From: Nostoc sp. PCC 7524
Lineage (GTDB): Bacteria; Cyanobacteriota; Cyanobacteriia; Cyanobacteriales; Nostocaceae
Direction of reading: 5' to 3'
Assembly (NCBI RefSeq): GCF_000316645.1
Contig: NC_019684.1
Coordinates: 5,120,001 to 5,184,000, forward strand
Length of the DNA stretch: 64,000 bases
Of this stretch, positions 18,709 to 26,643 are shown one piece after another. Within the stretch, counting starts at the first letter, position 1. The number at the start of each line of letters is the position of its first letter. The position numbers and the translations under genes are program-made. Below the pieces are notes generated by a model, which was not told where the DNA came from, did not search any database, and saw only the letters and a list, made by a program, of their open reading frames with translations.

Positions 18709-18972
18709 TTATAGCTGAGAATAGTTAATTTTGTAGGCTTCATAAAATGCCTGCTGACGACGAATACCAATCTCATCTACAAATTCGCTGTATGCTTCGT
18801 CTGACATATCACTCCAGCAACCTGCGAACTGCATGATATTTGTCGTGTCGCTACTACTGGGTTCTGCACTCAGCCAAAATTTATGAATCAAGTCATACAG
18901 TTGTGCTAACTTAGCATCTGGAATTTGCTGTACTTCTTCCCAGAGCTTGATTTTCCATTCAGAAGGGTTCAT
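18709..18972 (-). CDS. Small antitoxin-like protein
   Basis: An 87-residue protein that starts with ATG and has a helical N-terminus (KIKLWEEVQQIPDAKLAQLY) and the C-terminal pattern FAGCWSDMSDEAYSEFVDEI followed by RRQQAF. Such fAG-W-DM-E-(x)-RR tails are typical of small cyanobacterial antitoxins that pair with PIN toxins. No PIN gene follows it. The next gene on the strand is the AIPR protein, 53 bases away, so the two may be cotranscribed. Assignment as an antitoxin is by pattern only. Confidence 0.55.
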   Translation of the reverse strand: MNPSEWKIKLWEEVQQIPDAKLAQLYDLIHKFWLSAEPSSSDTTNIMQFAGCWSDMSDEAYSEFVDEIGIRRQQAFYEAYKINYSQL

Positions 18973-19113
18973 TATCTAAAATTTTTCTAATTTTTGGATT
19001 TTGCCTGCAAATATTCTAAGACAGCAAGGATGGTAGGCATAAAGACATCGCTGGAAACTCTAATAAAAATTAAACCCAACATTATATTTAGGTTAATGTT
19101 GGGTTTCACTATA

Positions 19114-19884
19114 TCAACTAGCCTGATTATTGGGTGGTTGTTGTTCTGGTGGGACTTCTGCTGGGGGAGCTAACACTGCATCTGGGGCAATTTCTTCCAC
19201 GGGGATGGGTGTTTTATCCTCAGCTTCATCATGTGGTTGGGCAGCTTCCACCAATTCCGGGGATGGGGGATGGGGTGGAATTACTTCTGTTACAGTGGGT
19301 TCTTGAGGCTCAGTTGTAGTTGTGGCAGTTGCTTCTGTTGGCTGTTCTGGTGCTACAGTTGGTGATTCAGATTCAGTAGTAGAAACTGGCTCTGGCGTTG
19401 GTGTTTCTCTCTTATCAATAATCTCCACGTCTGGTTTTGCTGTAGTTTCTGGTTGGGGAGTTGTCGTTTTTGGACTAGCAGGCGGTTGGACTCGATTTTT
19501 CAAGCCACCAAAAACGCCACCTAAACCTTGCTGTAATTGAGTCAAGCGTTGGGGTAAAGACAACTTTGCAGCCTGTTCTTGCAGTGTAGTTTTTACAGCC
19601 TCAGAACTGGGTACTTGAGTTTGTTGTAGTAAGGGAGTCAACTGGCGACGTAATGAGAGAGTTTGCCAACCAAACCACACCAAAAGCGCCACACTAGCCA
19701 CATGACCGAGTAAAAGACCACCAGAAATGCGAGGAGCAAACACCCATAAAACTAGGGCATAAAAAAGTCCGACTCCACTCCAAATAAAATCATTCTTGCG
19801 GTGGATTTCTGGGAAAAAGAAAGCTGATAAGTAGATGGCTAAACTACCAAGGCCGACCACCAAAGCTAGGACATTTGCCAGCAT
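19114..19884 (-). CDS. ycf66: Ycf66 family protein
   Basis: A 256-residue membrane protein related to plastid Ycf66. Three hydrophobic segments lie at residues ~2-22, ~33-50 and ~56-75 (MLANVLALVVGLGSLAIYLS, IWSGVGLFYALVLWVFAP, LLLGHVASVALLVWFGWQ). A helical segment follows (~85-130), then a long Pro/Thr/Glu-rich tail of low complexity (~133-256) that is probably disordered. The function of Ycf66 is not established; it is found in cyanobacteria and some plastids. It is monocistronic. Confidence 0.88.
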   Translation of the reverse strand: MLANVLALVVGLGSLAIYLSAFFFPEIHRKNDFIWSGVGLFYALVLWVFAPRISGGLLLGHVASVALLVWFGWQTLSLRRQLTPLLQQTQVPSSEAVKTTLQEQAAKLSLPQRLTQLQQGLGGVFGGLKNRVQPPASPKTTTPQPETTAKPDVEIIDKRETPTPEPVSTTESESPTVAPEQPTEATATTTTEPQEPTVTEVIPPHPPSPELVEAAQPHDEAEDKTPIPVEEIAPDAVLAPPAEVPPEQQPPNNQAS

Positions 19885-20186
19885 TTTTTGGTTACTCCTT
19901 TAACTAGGGACTAGGTATTGGGGACTAGGTATTGGGTATTGGGGATTGGGCATGGGGTATTGAGCGGGATCAAATCTCCTCTGTTTCCTCTGCTCCCCAG
20001 TCCCTAATGAAAGCAAATTTTACAAATTAATTGTTGACTTAGATACAAATTAAAACTTTTTAAGTGTGTTTCTAGTGAGCTTTTATTGATTAGATTAACT
20101 CTTAATGTCTTCTTTAGGGGAGAAGAGAAAATCTCGGACTACCCTTAAAGATGAAAGAACCTGCAAGAGTTAGCCAAACATAGTTT
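19885..20186. other. Divergent intergenic region with a short heptamer array
   Basis: This gap separates ycf66 (minus) and gnd (plus) and should contain both promoters. A degenerate array of GGGACTAGGTATTGG-type units fills about 19905-19962. The gnd side (20030-20186) is AT-rich. GATGAAAGAAC precedes gnd, but no strong Shine-Dalgarno sequence is next to its ATG. Confidence 0.5.
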
Positions 20187-21617
20187 ATGACCCTACAAAG
20201 CTTTGGTGTGATTGGTTTAGCCGTTATGGGCGAGAACATCGCTCTGAATGTTGAGCGTAATGGCTTTCCAATTGCAGTTTATAACCGCTCCAGAGAAAAA
20301 ACCGATGCTTTCATGGCACAGCGTGCCGGAGGCCGCAACGTTAAGGCTGCTTTTACCTTAGAAGAATTTGTTGCCGCATTAGAACGTCCCCGCAAAATTC
20401 TAGTGATGGTGCAAGCAGGTAAACCAGTTGATGCGGTTATTCAGCAGCTAAAACCTCTGCTCGATGAAGGCGATATCATTATCGACGGTGGCAACTCTTG
20501 GTTTGAAGATACCCAAAGACGTACTCAAGAATTAGAACCCGTGGGCTTACGCTTTCTGGGTATGGGTGTAAGTGGTGGTGAAGAAGGTGCGCTGAATGGT
20601 CCTTCATTGATGCCTGGTGGTACACAAAGCTCTTATGAGTATCTGTCCCCAATTTTCAACAAAATTGCGGCTCAAGTTGATGATGGCCCTTGTGTAACCT
20701 ACGTTGGCCCTGGTGGTTCTGGCCACTACGTCAAGATGGTACACAACGGTATTGAGTACGGCGATATGCAGCTAATTGCAGAAGCCTACGATTTGTTGAA
20801 AAATGCTGGTGGACTAAACGCGCAACAGCTACATGAAGTATTTGCTGAGTGGAACACCACCGACGAACTCAATTCTTTCTTGATTGAGATTACAGCCAAT
20901 ATCTTCCCCTACGTTGACCCCGACACCAAACTACCCCTAGTAGATTTGATTGTTGATGCAGCCGGTCAAAAGGGTACTGGACGCTGGACTGTACAAACTG
21001 CTTTGGAATTGGGTGTTTCTATCCCCACCATTACAGCAGCCGTAAATGCGCGGATTATCTCTTCCATTCGCGATGAACGGATTGCTGCATCTAAGCAGTT
21101 GACAGGCCCCAGTGGCAAGTATGATGGCTCTACCAAAGACTTTATCAACAAAGTCCGCGATGCTCTCTACTGCTCCAAGATTTGTTCCTATGCTCAAGGG
21201 ATGGCGCTGCTATCCACAGCTTCAGCAACATTTAACTGGAATTTGAATCTGAGCGAAATGGCGCGGATTTGGAAAGGTGGCTGTATTATTCGCGCTGGCT
21301 TCTTGAATAAGATTAAGAAGGCATTTAACGAAAATCCTGCATTACCCAACTTGCTACTTGCTCCTGAATTTAAGCAAACAATTCTCGACAGACAAGCAGC
21401 TTGGCGGGAAGTAATTATCACAGCTGCCAAACTCGGTATCCCTGTGCCTGCATTTAGCGCATCCTTGGATTATTTTGACAGCTATCGCCGCGATCGCCTA
21501 CCCCAAAACCTCACCCAAGCACAACGCGACTACTTCGGCGCACACACCTACCTGCGTACCGACAAACCCGGAAGTTTCCACACCGAATGGGTTCCCATTA
21601 CTGAAACTAAAAAGTAA
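20187..21617 (+). CDS. gnd: 6-phosphogluconate dehydrogenase (decarboxylating)
   Basis: Oxidises 6-phosphogluconate to ribulose-5-phosphate and CO2 with NADP+, the last oxidative step of the pentose phosphate pathway; in heterocystous cyanobacteria this route supplies reductant at night and to nitrogen fixation. The 476-residue protein has the nucleotide loop GLAVMGENIALNVERNGF, IIDGGNSWFEDT, the signature GMGVSGGEEGALNGPSLMPG, catalytic lysine in HYVKMVHNGIEYGDMQ, and the C-terminal QRDYFGAHTYLRTD. Length and motifs are complete. Confidence 0.97.
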   Translation: MTLQSFGVIGLAVMGENIALNVERNGFPIAVYNRSREKTDAFMAQRAGGRNVKAAFTLEEFVAALERPRKILVMVQAGKPVDAVIQQLKPLLDEGDIIIDGGNSWFEDTQRRTQELEPVGLRFLGMGVSGGEEGALNGPSLMPGGTQSSYEYLSPIFNKIAAQVDDGPCVTYVGPGGSGHYVKMVHNGIEYGDMQLIAEAYDLLKNAGGLNAQQLHEVFAEWNTTDELNSFLIEITANIFPYVDPDTKLPLVDLIVDAAGQKGTGRWTVQTALELGVSIPTITAAVNARIISSIRDERIAASKQLTGPSGKYDGSTKDFINKVRDALYCSKICSYAQGMALLSTASATFNWNLNLSEMARIWKGGCIIRAGFLNKIKKAFNENPALPNLLLAPEFKQTILDRQAAWREVIITAAKLGIPVPAFSASLDYFDSYRRDRLPQNLTQAQRDYFGAHTYLRTDKPGSFHTEWVPITETKK

Positions 21618-21652
21618 GTTTGTAATCCTCTAAATTCTCAACTTATTTATTA

Positions 21653-21681
21653 GTGACTCTAATATCTAGAGTCACTTTTTT
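21653..21681 (+). terminator. Terminator after gnd
   Basis: GTGACTCT (21653-21660) pairs perfectly with AGAGTCAC (21668-21675) and TTTTTT follows. It is 36 bases downstream of the gnd stop. Confidence 0.92.
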
Positions 21682-21711
21682 ATCAATATAGATTTGGTTG
21701 TTTATCAAGAA

Positions 21712-21886
21712 AGGCAGAGGGCAGAGGGCAGGAGGCAGAAGGAATACTGGCCTCTGTCCTCCGCCGCAACCATTCCCCGAAGGGGTTCCCGCAGGGTAGG
21801 GAGCAAGGGTTTAAGACCCCCACCAAATTTTCAATTTGGTGGCTCTTGTTTAGGAGGGGTCGGAATCCCCTTCTAAACAAAACCTT
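21712..21886. repeat. Repeat block beside the IS110 element
   Basis: GGCAGAGGGCAGAGGGCAGGAGGCAGAAGG at 21713-21742 is a heptamer-type array. A hairpin ACCAAATT-TTC-AATTTGGT sits near 21823-21841, and GTTTAGGAGGGG with CCCCTTCTAAAC forms another at about 21848-21880. These are dispersed intergenic repeats. A reverse-oriented array (CTGCCTCCTGCCTCCTGCC) lies on the other side of the transposase at about 23480-23503. Confidence 0.65.
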
Positions 21887-21983
21887 CTGACTTGAAAATC
21901 AAACTTTGGTAAAAAACTAAAGAAAGTATGTGGCTATTGTCGTTGAATGGCGACACAGCCGAAACAAAATATTGATTACAGGT

Positions 21984-23219
21984 TTAAATTGCGACCGGAA
22001 CAGGTTCAACACTAACTTGATAACCAAGTTTTTCTAGGCGTTTAATCAAACGTTTCTTGACACTTACATGTCGATGTTTGTCGAAATAATCAGCTCCTAA
22101 ATCTTTATAAGGTTCTTGACGTGATATGAGATGGTAAGCGATCGTTAAAATAGAATGTGCAACAGCAACCGCAGCGCGTTTTTTTCCGCGTCGTGCCGAC
22201 AGACGACGAAACTGTGCAGCAAGGTAAGTTTTAGTTCGAGCCAAAGCATGGGCAGCTTGAACCAAAATAGTTCGTAAAACTCGATTACCTTTGCGAGTGC
22301 CGTCACAAAGCTTCTTACCGCCACTTTCATAGTTTCCAGGGGCAACCCCAGCCCAAGCAGCCAAATGTTCGGCACTTGGGAAGCGACTCATATCCGTGCC
22401 AATTTCCGAGACAATGATCTCAGCAGTTCGACGAGCAACACCAGGTATGGTGTCAACTAACTCAACCGCTTGGTCGAAAGGGCGGCAATATTCCTCAATT
22501 TGTTGGTCAAAACATTTAATTGTTTCGTCTATGCTATCAATTTGACACAGTAGCTGTGCAAGAATGAATCGTTGATGAGGACGAACTCTACCCTCAAGTG
22601 CTTGAATCAGTAAATCGTGCTTTTTTCGCATGGTTCCTTTTGCCAAGTCCGCCATCAGTTCAGGACTAGCGCTACCTTCAACAATCGCAGCTAGCATTGC
22701 TCGTCCTGACACACCCATTACGTCACTGGCAACTGAGGCAAGTTTGATATTAGCAGCTTCCAGCACTTTTTGGACTCGATTCACTAAGTTAACTCTTTCG
22801 CGAATAAAATTGCTACGATGACGAGTTAAATCGCGCAAATCTCTTTGCTCCACAGGGGGAATAAAACTCGCACGTAACAACCCATGTTGTAGTAGTTCGG
22901 CAATCCACTGCGAATCTTTGATGTCTGTTTTGCGTCCTGGCACCGCTTTTATATGACGGGCATTAACTAACATAACTTCAAAGTTTCCTTCTAGGATATT
23001 AAATACAGGTCGCCAGTACTCTCCAGTACTCTCCATTGCTACATGAGTACAATTGTGACTTGTTAACCAGTCAGAAAGTTTTAACAAGTCCTGAGTCATT
23101 GTAGTGAATGTGCGTATTTCCTTGTGCCATCCGGACGAAGACTTCGGGGTAATTACACAAGCTACCACCGTCTTTTTGTGTACATCTAGTCCTGCACAAC
23201 GATTGTAGACTACCTGCAT
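21984..23219 (-). CDS. IS110-family transposase
   Basis: A 411-residue recombinase of the IS110 family. The N-terminal RuvC-like (DEDD) domain shows CAGLDVHKKTVVACV (first Asp), VAMESTGEYW (Glu) and GRKTDIKDSQWIAELL (two Asp). The C-terminal Tnp domain has DTIPGVARRTAEIIVSEIG, FPSAEHLAAWAGVAPG and an ESGGK segment with the likely catalytic serine. The middle is coiled coil-like. All motifs and length look intact, so the element may be active. In this family a non-coding RNA next to the gene guides insertion. Confidence 0.95.
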   Translation of the reverse strand: MQVVYNRCAGLDVHKKTVVACVITPKSSSGWHKEIRTFTTMTQDLLKLSDWLTSHNCTHVAMESTGEYWRPVFNILEGNFEVMLVNARHIKAVPGRKTDIKDSQWIAELLQHGLLRASFIPPVEQRDLRDLTRHRSNFIRERVNLVNRVQKVLEAANIKLASVASDVMGVSGRAMLAAIVEGSASPELMADLAKGTMRKKHDLLIQALEGRVRPHQRFILAQLLCQIDSIDETIKCFDQQIEEYCRPFDQAVELVDTIPGVARRTAEIIVSEIGTDMSRFPSAEHLAAWAGVAPGNYESGGKKLCDGTRKGNRVLRTILVQAAHALARTKTYLAAQFRRLSARRGKKRAAVAVAHSILTIAYHLISRQEPYKDLGADYFDKHRHVSVKKRLIKRLEKLGYQVSVEPVPVAI

Positions 23220-23224
23220 ATCTC

Positions 23225-23445
23225 TTGAGCTACTACAACTTTCAAAATTGATAGGGGGCTAATACGTGGATATCTAAATAGTAGATTCTGACTTGCGTGC
23301 TCACTAAAACCAAAAAATTGCTCAGTGGCGACAATTGGTAATTCCTCTCGATATCCAGGTTAGACTGCCCTTCAGGCTCTGATGCTCTAATAAGGAAACA
23401 ACCTCGCTTGTATCAGCCTTATCTTGGAAGTTACCACATTTTCAT
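23225..23445 (-). ncRNA. Candidate bridge RNA region of the IS110 element
   Basis: The ~220 bases upstream of the transposase carry no ORF but show folding potential. TGGATATC (23267-23274) can pair with GATATCCA (23350-23357), closing a domain of ~90 bases; inside it AATTG (23316) pairs with CAATT (23332). A further stem uses GATAAGG and CCTTATT in the distal part. IS110 elements of this layout express a bridge RNA from this position. Boundaries and loops are not determined. Confidence 0.4.
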
Positions 23446-23517
23446 TCATGGTGATGAAATTTTTTCATTGGGACTGCCCTCTGCCTCCTGCCTCCTGCCT
23501 TCTTCAACAATTTAGTT

Positions 23518-24648
23518 TTATTCGTTATCATTACCAATATATTTAGCCTTTAATTCCTCTAATTCCCGATCAAGTGCGCTTTGATTAGCAGGGGCATTGG
23601 TTGCGGTTTGTGGCTGAATATTTTGGGGTTTGGGTTTACCTCCAGGTAAAAATTGAGTTTTTAGTTCTTCTAGTTCCAAATCAATTTGACTTTGTGATTT
23701 TGATACCAGTGTTGGGGGCAAGGTAGGTGGCGCTGGATTAATAGTTTTTGTTGGTGTCGATGCTGTTGAAGATATTTGATTGACATCTTGCAAAACTTCC
23801 TCTGCTGTCTGATAGCGTCTCACAGGAATGCTTTTTAGCATTTTGTTGAGAATGCTAGTTAAATTATTGCTGATTGGTGTTGTTAAATATTGCTGCCAAA
23901 CCCAAGTATCGTTATTAACATCATAGGAATCGAAAGGCGATCGCCCAGTTAATAACTTAATACAAGTCGCTCCCAAACTATAAATATCACTAGCAAAAGT
24001 CGCTCTCCCTCTGATTTGTTCTGGAGCAACATATTCAGGTGTACCAATACTGGTACCAGTTTGATTTAAAGCAGTTTGCGTTGCAGATTTAGAAGCACCA
24101 AAATCTACTAAAAATAATTTCTGATCACTGCGACGCAAGATAATATTTTCTGGTTTAATATCCCGATGAATTACTTGTCTCTCATGACAAAATTGCAATA
24201 CTGGCAATAAATCTTTGAGTAATTGCTGAATCTGTGTTTCATTAAAAGCACCTTTATGTGCTAATTCTTCTGCTAAGTTTGCGCCATCAATAAATTCTTG
24301 TACTAAATACTGGCGATCGTCGTAGGTAAAATACGCCAACAGATCGGGAATTTGGGGATGTTGACCTAAACCATCTAATTGTATGGCTTCTTGGTTAAAT
24401 AATTCCACTGCTTTCTGCACAGTGTTCGTGCCTTGGGCTTGGGGGTAAAATTGCTTAATGACACAGGGCGGTTTAGAAGGTTTATCTTCATCCACTGCTA
24501 AGAAAGTTCTGCCAAAACCACCTTGTCCGATGGGTTTAATGGCACGGTAGCGTTCCTTGAGTAGTAACTTAGTACCACAACTCAAGCAAAACTTGACATC
24601 TTGAGGATTTTCTGGCTTGGAACAACGGGGATTAAGGCAATAACTCAT
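23518..24648 (-). CDS. Serine/threonine protein kinase with N-terminal zinc ribbon
   Basis: A 376-residue Hanks-type kinase when started at ATG 24648; GTG 24666 would add six residues. A four-Cys zinc ribbon (C4, C9, C21, C24: YCLNPRCSKP, FCLSCG) precedes the kinase domain (~33-285), which has IGQGGFGRTFLA, CVIKQF, VIHRDIKPENIIL, VDFGASK and GTPEYVAPEQIRG. Catalytic residues are complete. The tail (~295-376) is Pro/Thr-rich with two copies of a helical unit, DLELEELKTQFLPGG and DRELEELKAKYIGND. There is no membrane helix, so it is probably soluble. The substrate is unknown. Confidence 0.92.
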   Translation of the reverse strand: MSYCLNPRCSKPENPQDVKFCLSCGTKLLLKERYRAIKPIGQGGFGRTFLAVDEDKPSKPPCVIKQFYPQAQGTNTVQKAVELFNQEAIQLDGLGQHPQIPDLLAYFTYDDRQYLVQEFIDGANLAEELAHKGAFNETQIQQLLKDLLPVLQFCHERQVIHRDIKPENIILRRSDQKLFLVDFGASKSATQTALNQTGTSIGTPEYVAPEQIRGRATFASDIYSLGATCIKLLTGRSPFDSYDVNNDTWVWQQYLTTPISNNLTSILNKMLKSIPVRRYQTAEEVLQDVNQISSTASTPTKTINPAPPTLPPTLVSKSQSQIDLELEELKTQFLPGGKPKPQNIQPQTATNAPANQSALDRELEELKAKYIGNDNE

Positions 24649-24720
24649 TTGTGGGATGGCGTTCACATCGCTCTGACTGTCTTTATTTTGCCTTGTGCTA
24701 GTTAAGAGTGGTTAAGTTCG

Positions 24721-25002
24721 TTATCCCAACAAACGCTTTAATCTTTTGTACACGTCGTCATCATTGCGTTTGCCAACCAAAATTACTTCTACTAAATCTT
24801 CTTCAGGAAAAAACCGATAAACAATCCGATATTCGCCACTATCCACTCGGTAATAACCTTGATACCCTAATAACTGCTCACTATCAGCAGGTAAAGGATC
24901 AATATTCAAAGCCAAGACTTTTTTAGCAATCTGTGCCGCTATTTTTGGCTGCAAACCATTCAAAAAATCCAGAACAGTTGCTAAACCATCAAGCCTCGCC
25001 AT
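24721..25002 (-). CDS. RelE/ParE-type toxin
   Basis: A 93-residue basic protein with the RelE/ParE outline: helical N-terminus (LNGLQPKIAAQIAKKVLAL), then GYQGYYRVDSGEYRIVYRF and a final strand VEVILVGKRNDDDVYKRL. RelE-type toxins are ribosome-dependent mRNA nucleases; ParE-type poison gyrase, and sequence reading alone does not separate them. It overlaps the upstream gene by 14 bases, typical of a toxin following its antitoxin. Confidence 0.87.
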   Translation of the reverse strand: MARLDGLATVLDFLNGLQPKIAAQIAKKVLALNIDPLPADSEQLLGYQGYYRVDSGEYRIVYRFFPEEDLVEVILVGKRNDDDVYKRLKRLLG

Positions 25003-25375
25003 TAGCTAAACGCTCCAGTGCAGATGTAAAATTCTCTGTACCAACCATTTTTGATTGGCTCAAAGCAGTTTCAGCTGCTTGCCCTAAAAGCATATCCTCC
25101 AATTCATGCAATCGATTTACTAATTTTTGGTAATTCTCTGGAGAGATAATTAACCTGTCTGCTGCCCGATATTTCATGACTTCTTCTAGCATCTCATTTA
25201 CTGAGTCAGGATCATCAGCAAATAATCCGAGTAAATGGTCTTTTTCTTGTTCTGTCGCTGTTAGTTGATCAATCGCGTAGGTAATCAATTCCGACAAATC
25301 ACAATGGTGCGACTTTGCCAAAGCGATCGCTTTTTCCAGGGTTTTCTGGTCGAGTTGCAATTCAATTTTTTCCAT
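24989..25375 (-). CDS. Antitoxin partner of the RelE-type toxin
   Basis: A 128-residue protein, long for an antitoxin. Residues 1-45 (KIELQLDQKTLEKAIALAKS, LSELITYAIDQL) resemble a ribbon-helix-helix-like start. The middle is acidic (LFADDPDSVNEMLEEV). The C-terminal 50 residues are helical and may bind the toxin. The position just upstream of, and overlapping, the RelE gene is the main evidence. It starts with ATG. Confidence 0.7.
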   Translation of the reverse strand: MEKIELQLDQKTLEKAIALAKSHHCDLSELITYAIDQLTATEQEKDHLLGLFADDPDSVNEMLEEVMKYRAADRLIISPENYQKLVNRLHELEDMLLGQAAETALSQSKMVGTENFTSALERLANGEA

Positions 25376-25564
25376 GCTGCCTTATATGGAAGCGTCTGTT
25401 CTACGGTGATTCTAGCATTGTGGCTAGGCAGCGAATAAAAGGGCGATCGCTATTGTGTTGTTGCAGCATCCAAATTAAATTGAGGCTAACAACTAATGAC
25501 TAGAGCTGATGTCCCCAGATTGTGTAATAATGATCCGACTGCTTAGAGTAATAAGTTACCAACT

Positions 25565-26596
25565 GTGCAATCAACGGATAATATCAATGACCTCGCTGCT
25601 GCTTTGCAACAGCCTGCGGATCTCACTTTTGAACTGCCAGATCCAGAAGATGAACAGATTCCAGAGTCAGATTTCCAACAGCAGTTGGATATAGCTTGGC
25701 AGATATGCGATCGCTTTGATTTACAAACTGAAATCTGGCGGGGGCGAATCTTGAGGGCAATCCGCGACAGAGAAAAAAAAGGCGGTGATGGACGCGGTAC
25801 TGGTTTTCTCAACTGGCTCAAGCAACGGGAAATCAGTAAAAGTCAAGCCTATGCTTGGATTCAACTGGCTAACAGTGCTGATACCCTTCTAGAAGAAGGC
25901 AAGCTAGAGCCAAGTGCAGTCAATAATTTTAGTAAACGTGCTTTTATCGAAACTTCCAAAGCCTCCCCAGAAGTGCAACAAATGGTAAGTGAGGCAGCGA
26001 GTAAAGGCGATCGCATCACGAGGCGCGAAGTCCGTCAGCTGACAGACGAATGGACGGCGATGTCTTCGGATTTATTACCAGAACCAGTAAAACTCAAAGC
26101 CGCCGAAAATTCCCTTCCCCCCCGCTACATTGCCCCTTTGGTGAAGGAAATGGAAAAGCTACCAGAACCTCATCAAAAATTTATTCAAAAGGAAATTGCT
26201 GCTAATCCCGATGTGGATACTGTCAAGCAAGTAACCACAGAAGCGCGACAGCTAGCTAAATATTTGAAATCGGCTGCCCAAGTCCAAGCTTTGATAGAAG
26301 AAGATGTAGATATTGAAACAGCCTTAGAAGAAGCCCAACGAGTCGGCTGTTTGAGTGTTGCGGCTGACTTGGTAAATCAAGCATCCCAAATCGAACAAAC
26401 CATTGCCAAGTTGTACATGACTTGGAAACGCATCGCCAATTTAGCCGACAGACTGTATGTAGATACCGGTGCTAGTACACCCAATTTGCGATCGCTCCTT
26501 AGTTCTATCGAACCCCTAGGTGGCGAAGTTATGGAAGTCAAGCTCAGTGGTACTACGGAACACATCGTTCGCTTGCAAATTCAGGAGACAAGTTAG
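25565..26596 (+). CDS. Conserved cyanobacterial protein, possible DNA-binding
   Basis: A 343-residue soluble, largely helical protein starting at GTG. An acidic N-terminus (~20-45) is followed by RGRILRAIRDREKKGGDG and GFLNWLKQREISKSQAYAWI, a helix-turn-helix-like pattern that I associate with DUF3102/ParB-type plasmid proteins. A second such segment may lie at ~145-165 (SKGDRITRREVRQLTDEW). The C-terminal third (~240-343) is helical, then ends in strands. It may bind DNA, but the target is unknown and no partner gene is adjacent. Its TAG stop is the first part of a heptamer repeat array. Confidence 0.6.
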   Translation: MQSTDNINDLAAALQQPADLTFELPDPEDEQIPESDFQQQLDIAWQICDRFDLQTEIWRGRILRAIRDREKKGGDGRGTGFLNWLKQREISKSQAYAWIQLANSADTLLEEGKLEPSAVNNFSKRAFIETSKASPEVQQMVSEAASKGDRITRREVRQLTDEWTAMSSDLLPEPVKLKAAENSLPPRYIAPLVKEMEKLPEPHQKFIQKEIAANPDVDTVKQVTTEARQLAKYLKSAAQVQALIEEDVDIETALEEAQRVGCLSVAADLVNQASQIEQTIAKLYMTWKRIANLADRLYVDTGASTPNLRSLLSSIEPLGGEVMEVKLSGTTEHIVRLQIQETS

Positions 26597-26597
26597 G

Positions 26598-26634
26598 GAT
26601 TGGGGATTGGGGACTGGGGACTGGGGACTGGGGC
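26598..26634. repeat. Heptamer tandem repeat array
   Basis: About five units of GGGGATT/GGGGACT. The array starts directly at the stop codon of the 343-residue protein (TTAGGGATTGGGG) and ends ten bases before the stop codon of the convergent hemagglutinin-like gene. Confidence 0.9.
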
Positions 26635-26643
26635 AGAAGAGAT

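Larger units (their letters stand above)
21900..23450 (-). mobile_element. IS110-family insertion sequence (ends approximate)
   Basis: The element comprises the 411-codon transposase plus flanking non-coding DNA. IS110 elements usually lack terminal inverted repeats, so the ends cannot be read directly; the values given are rough. The long non-coding part (~230 bases) is on the 5' side of the gene and the 3' side is short, the arrangement of the IS110 rather than the IS1111 subgroup. The insertion separates gnd from a Ser/Thr kinase gene. Confidence 0.6.
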
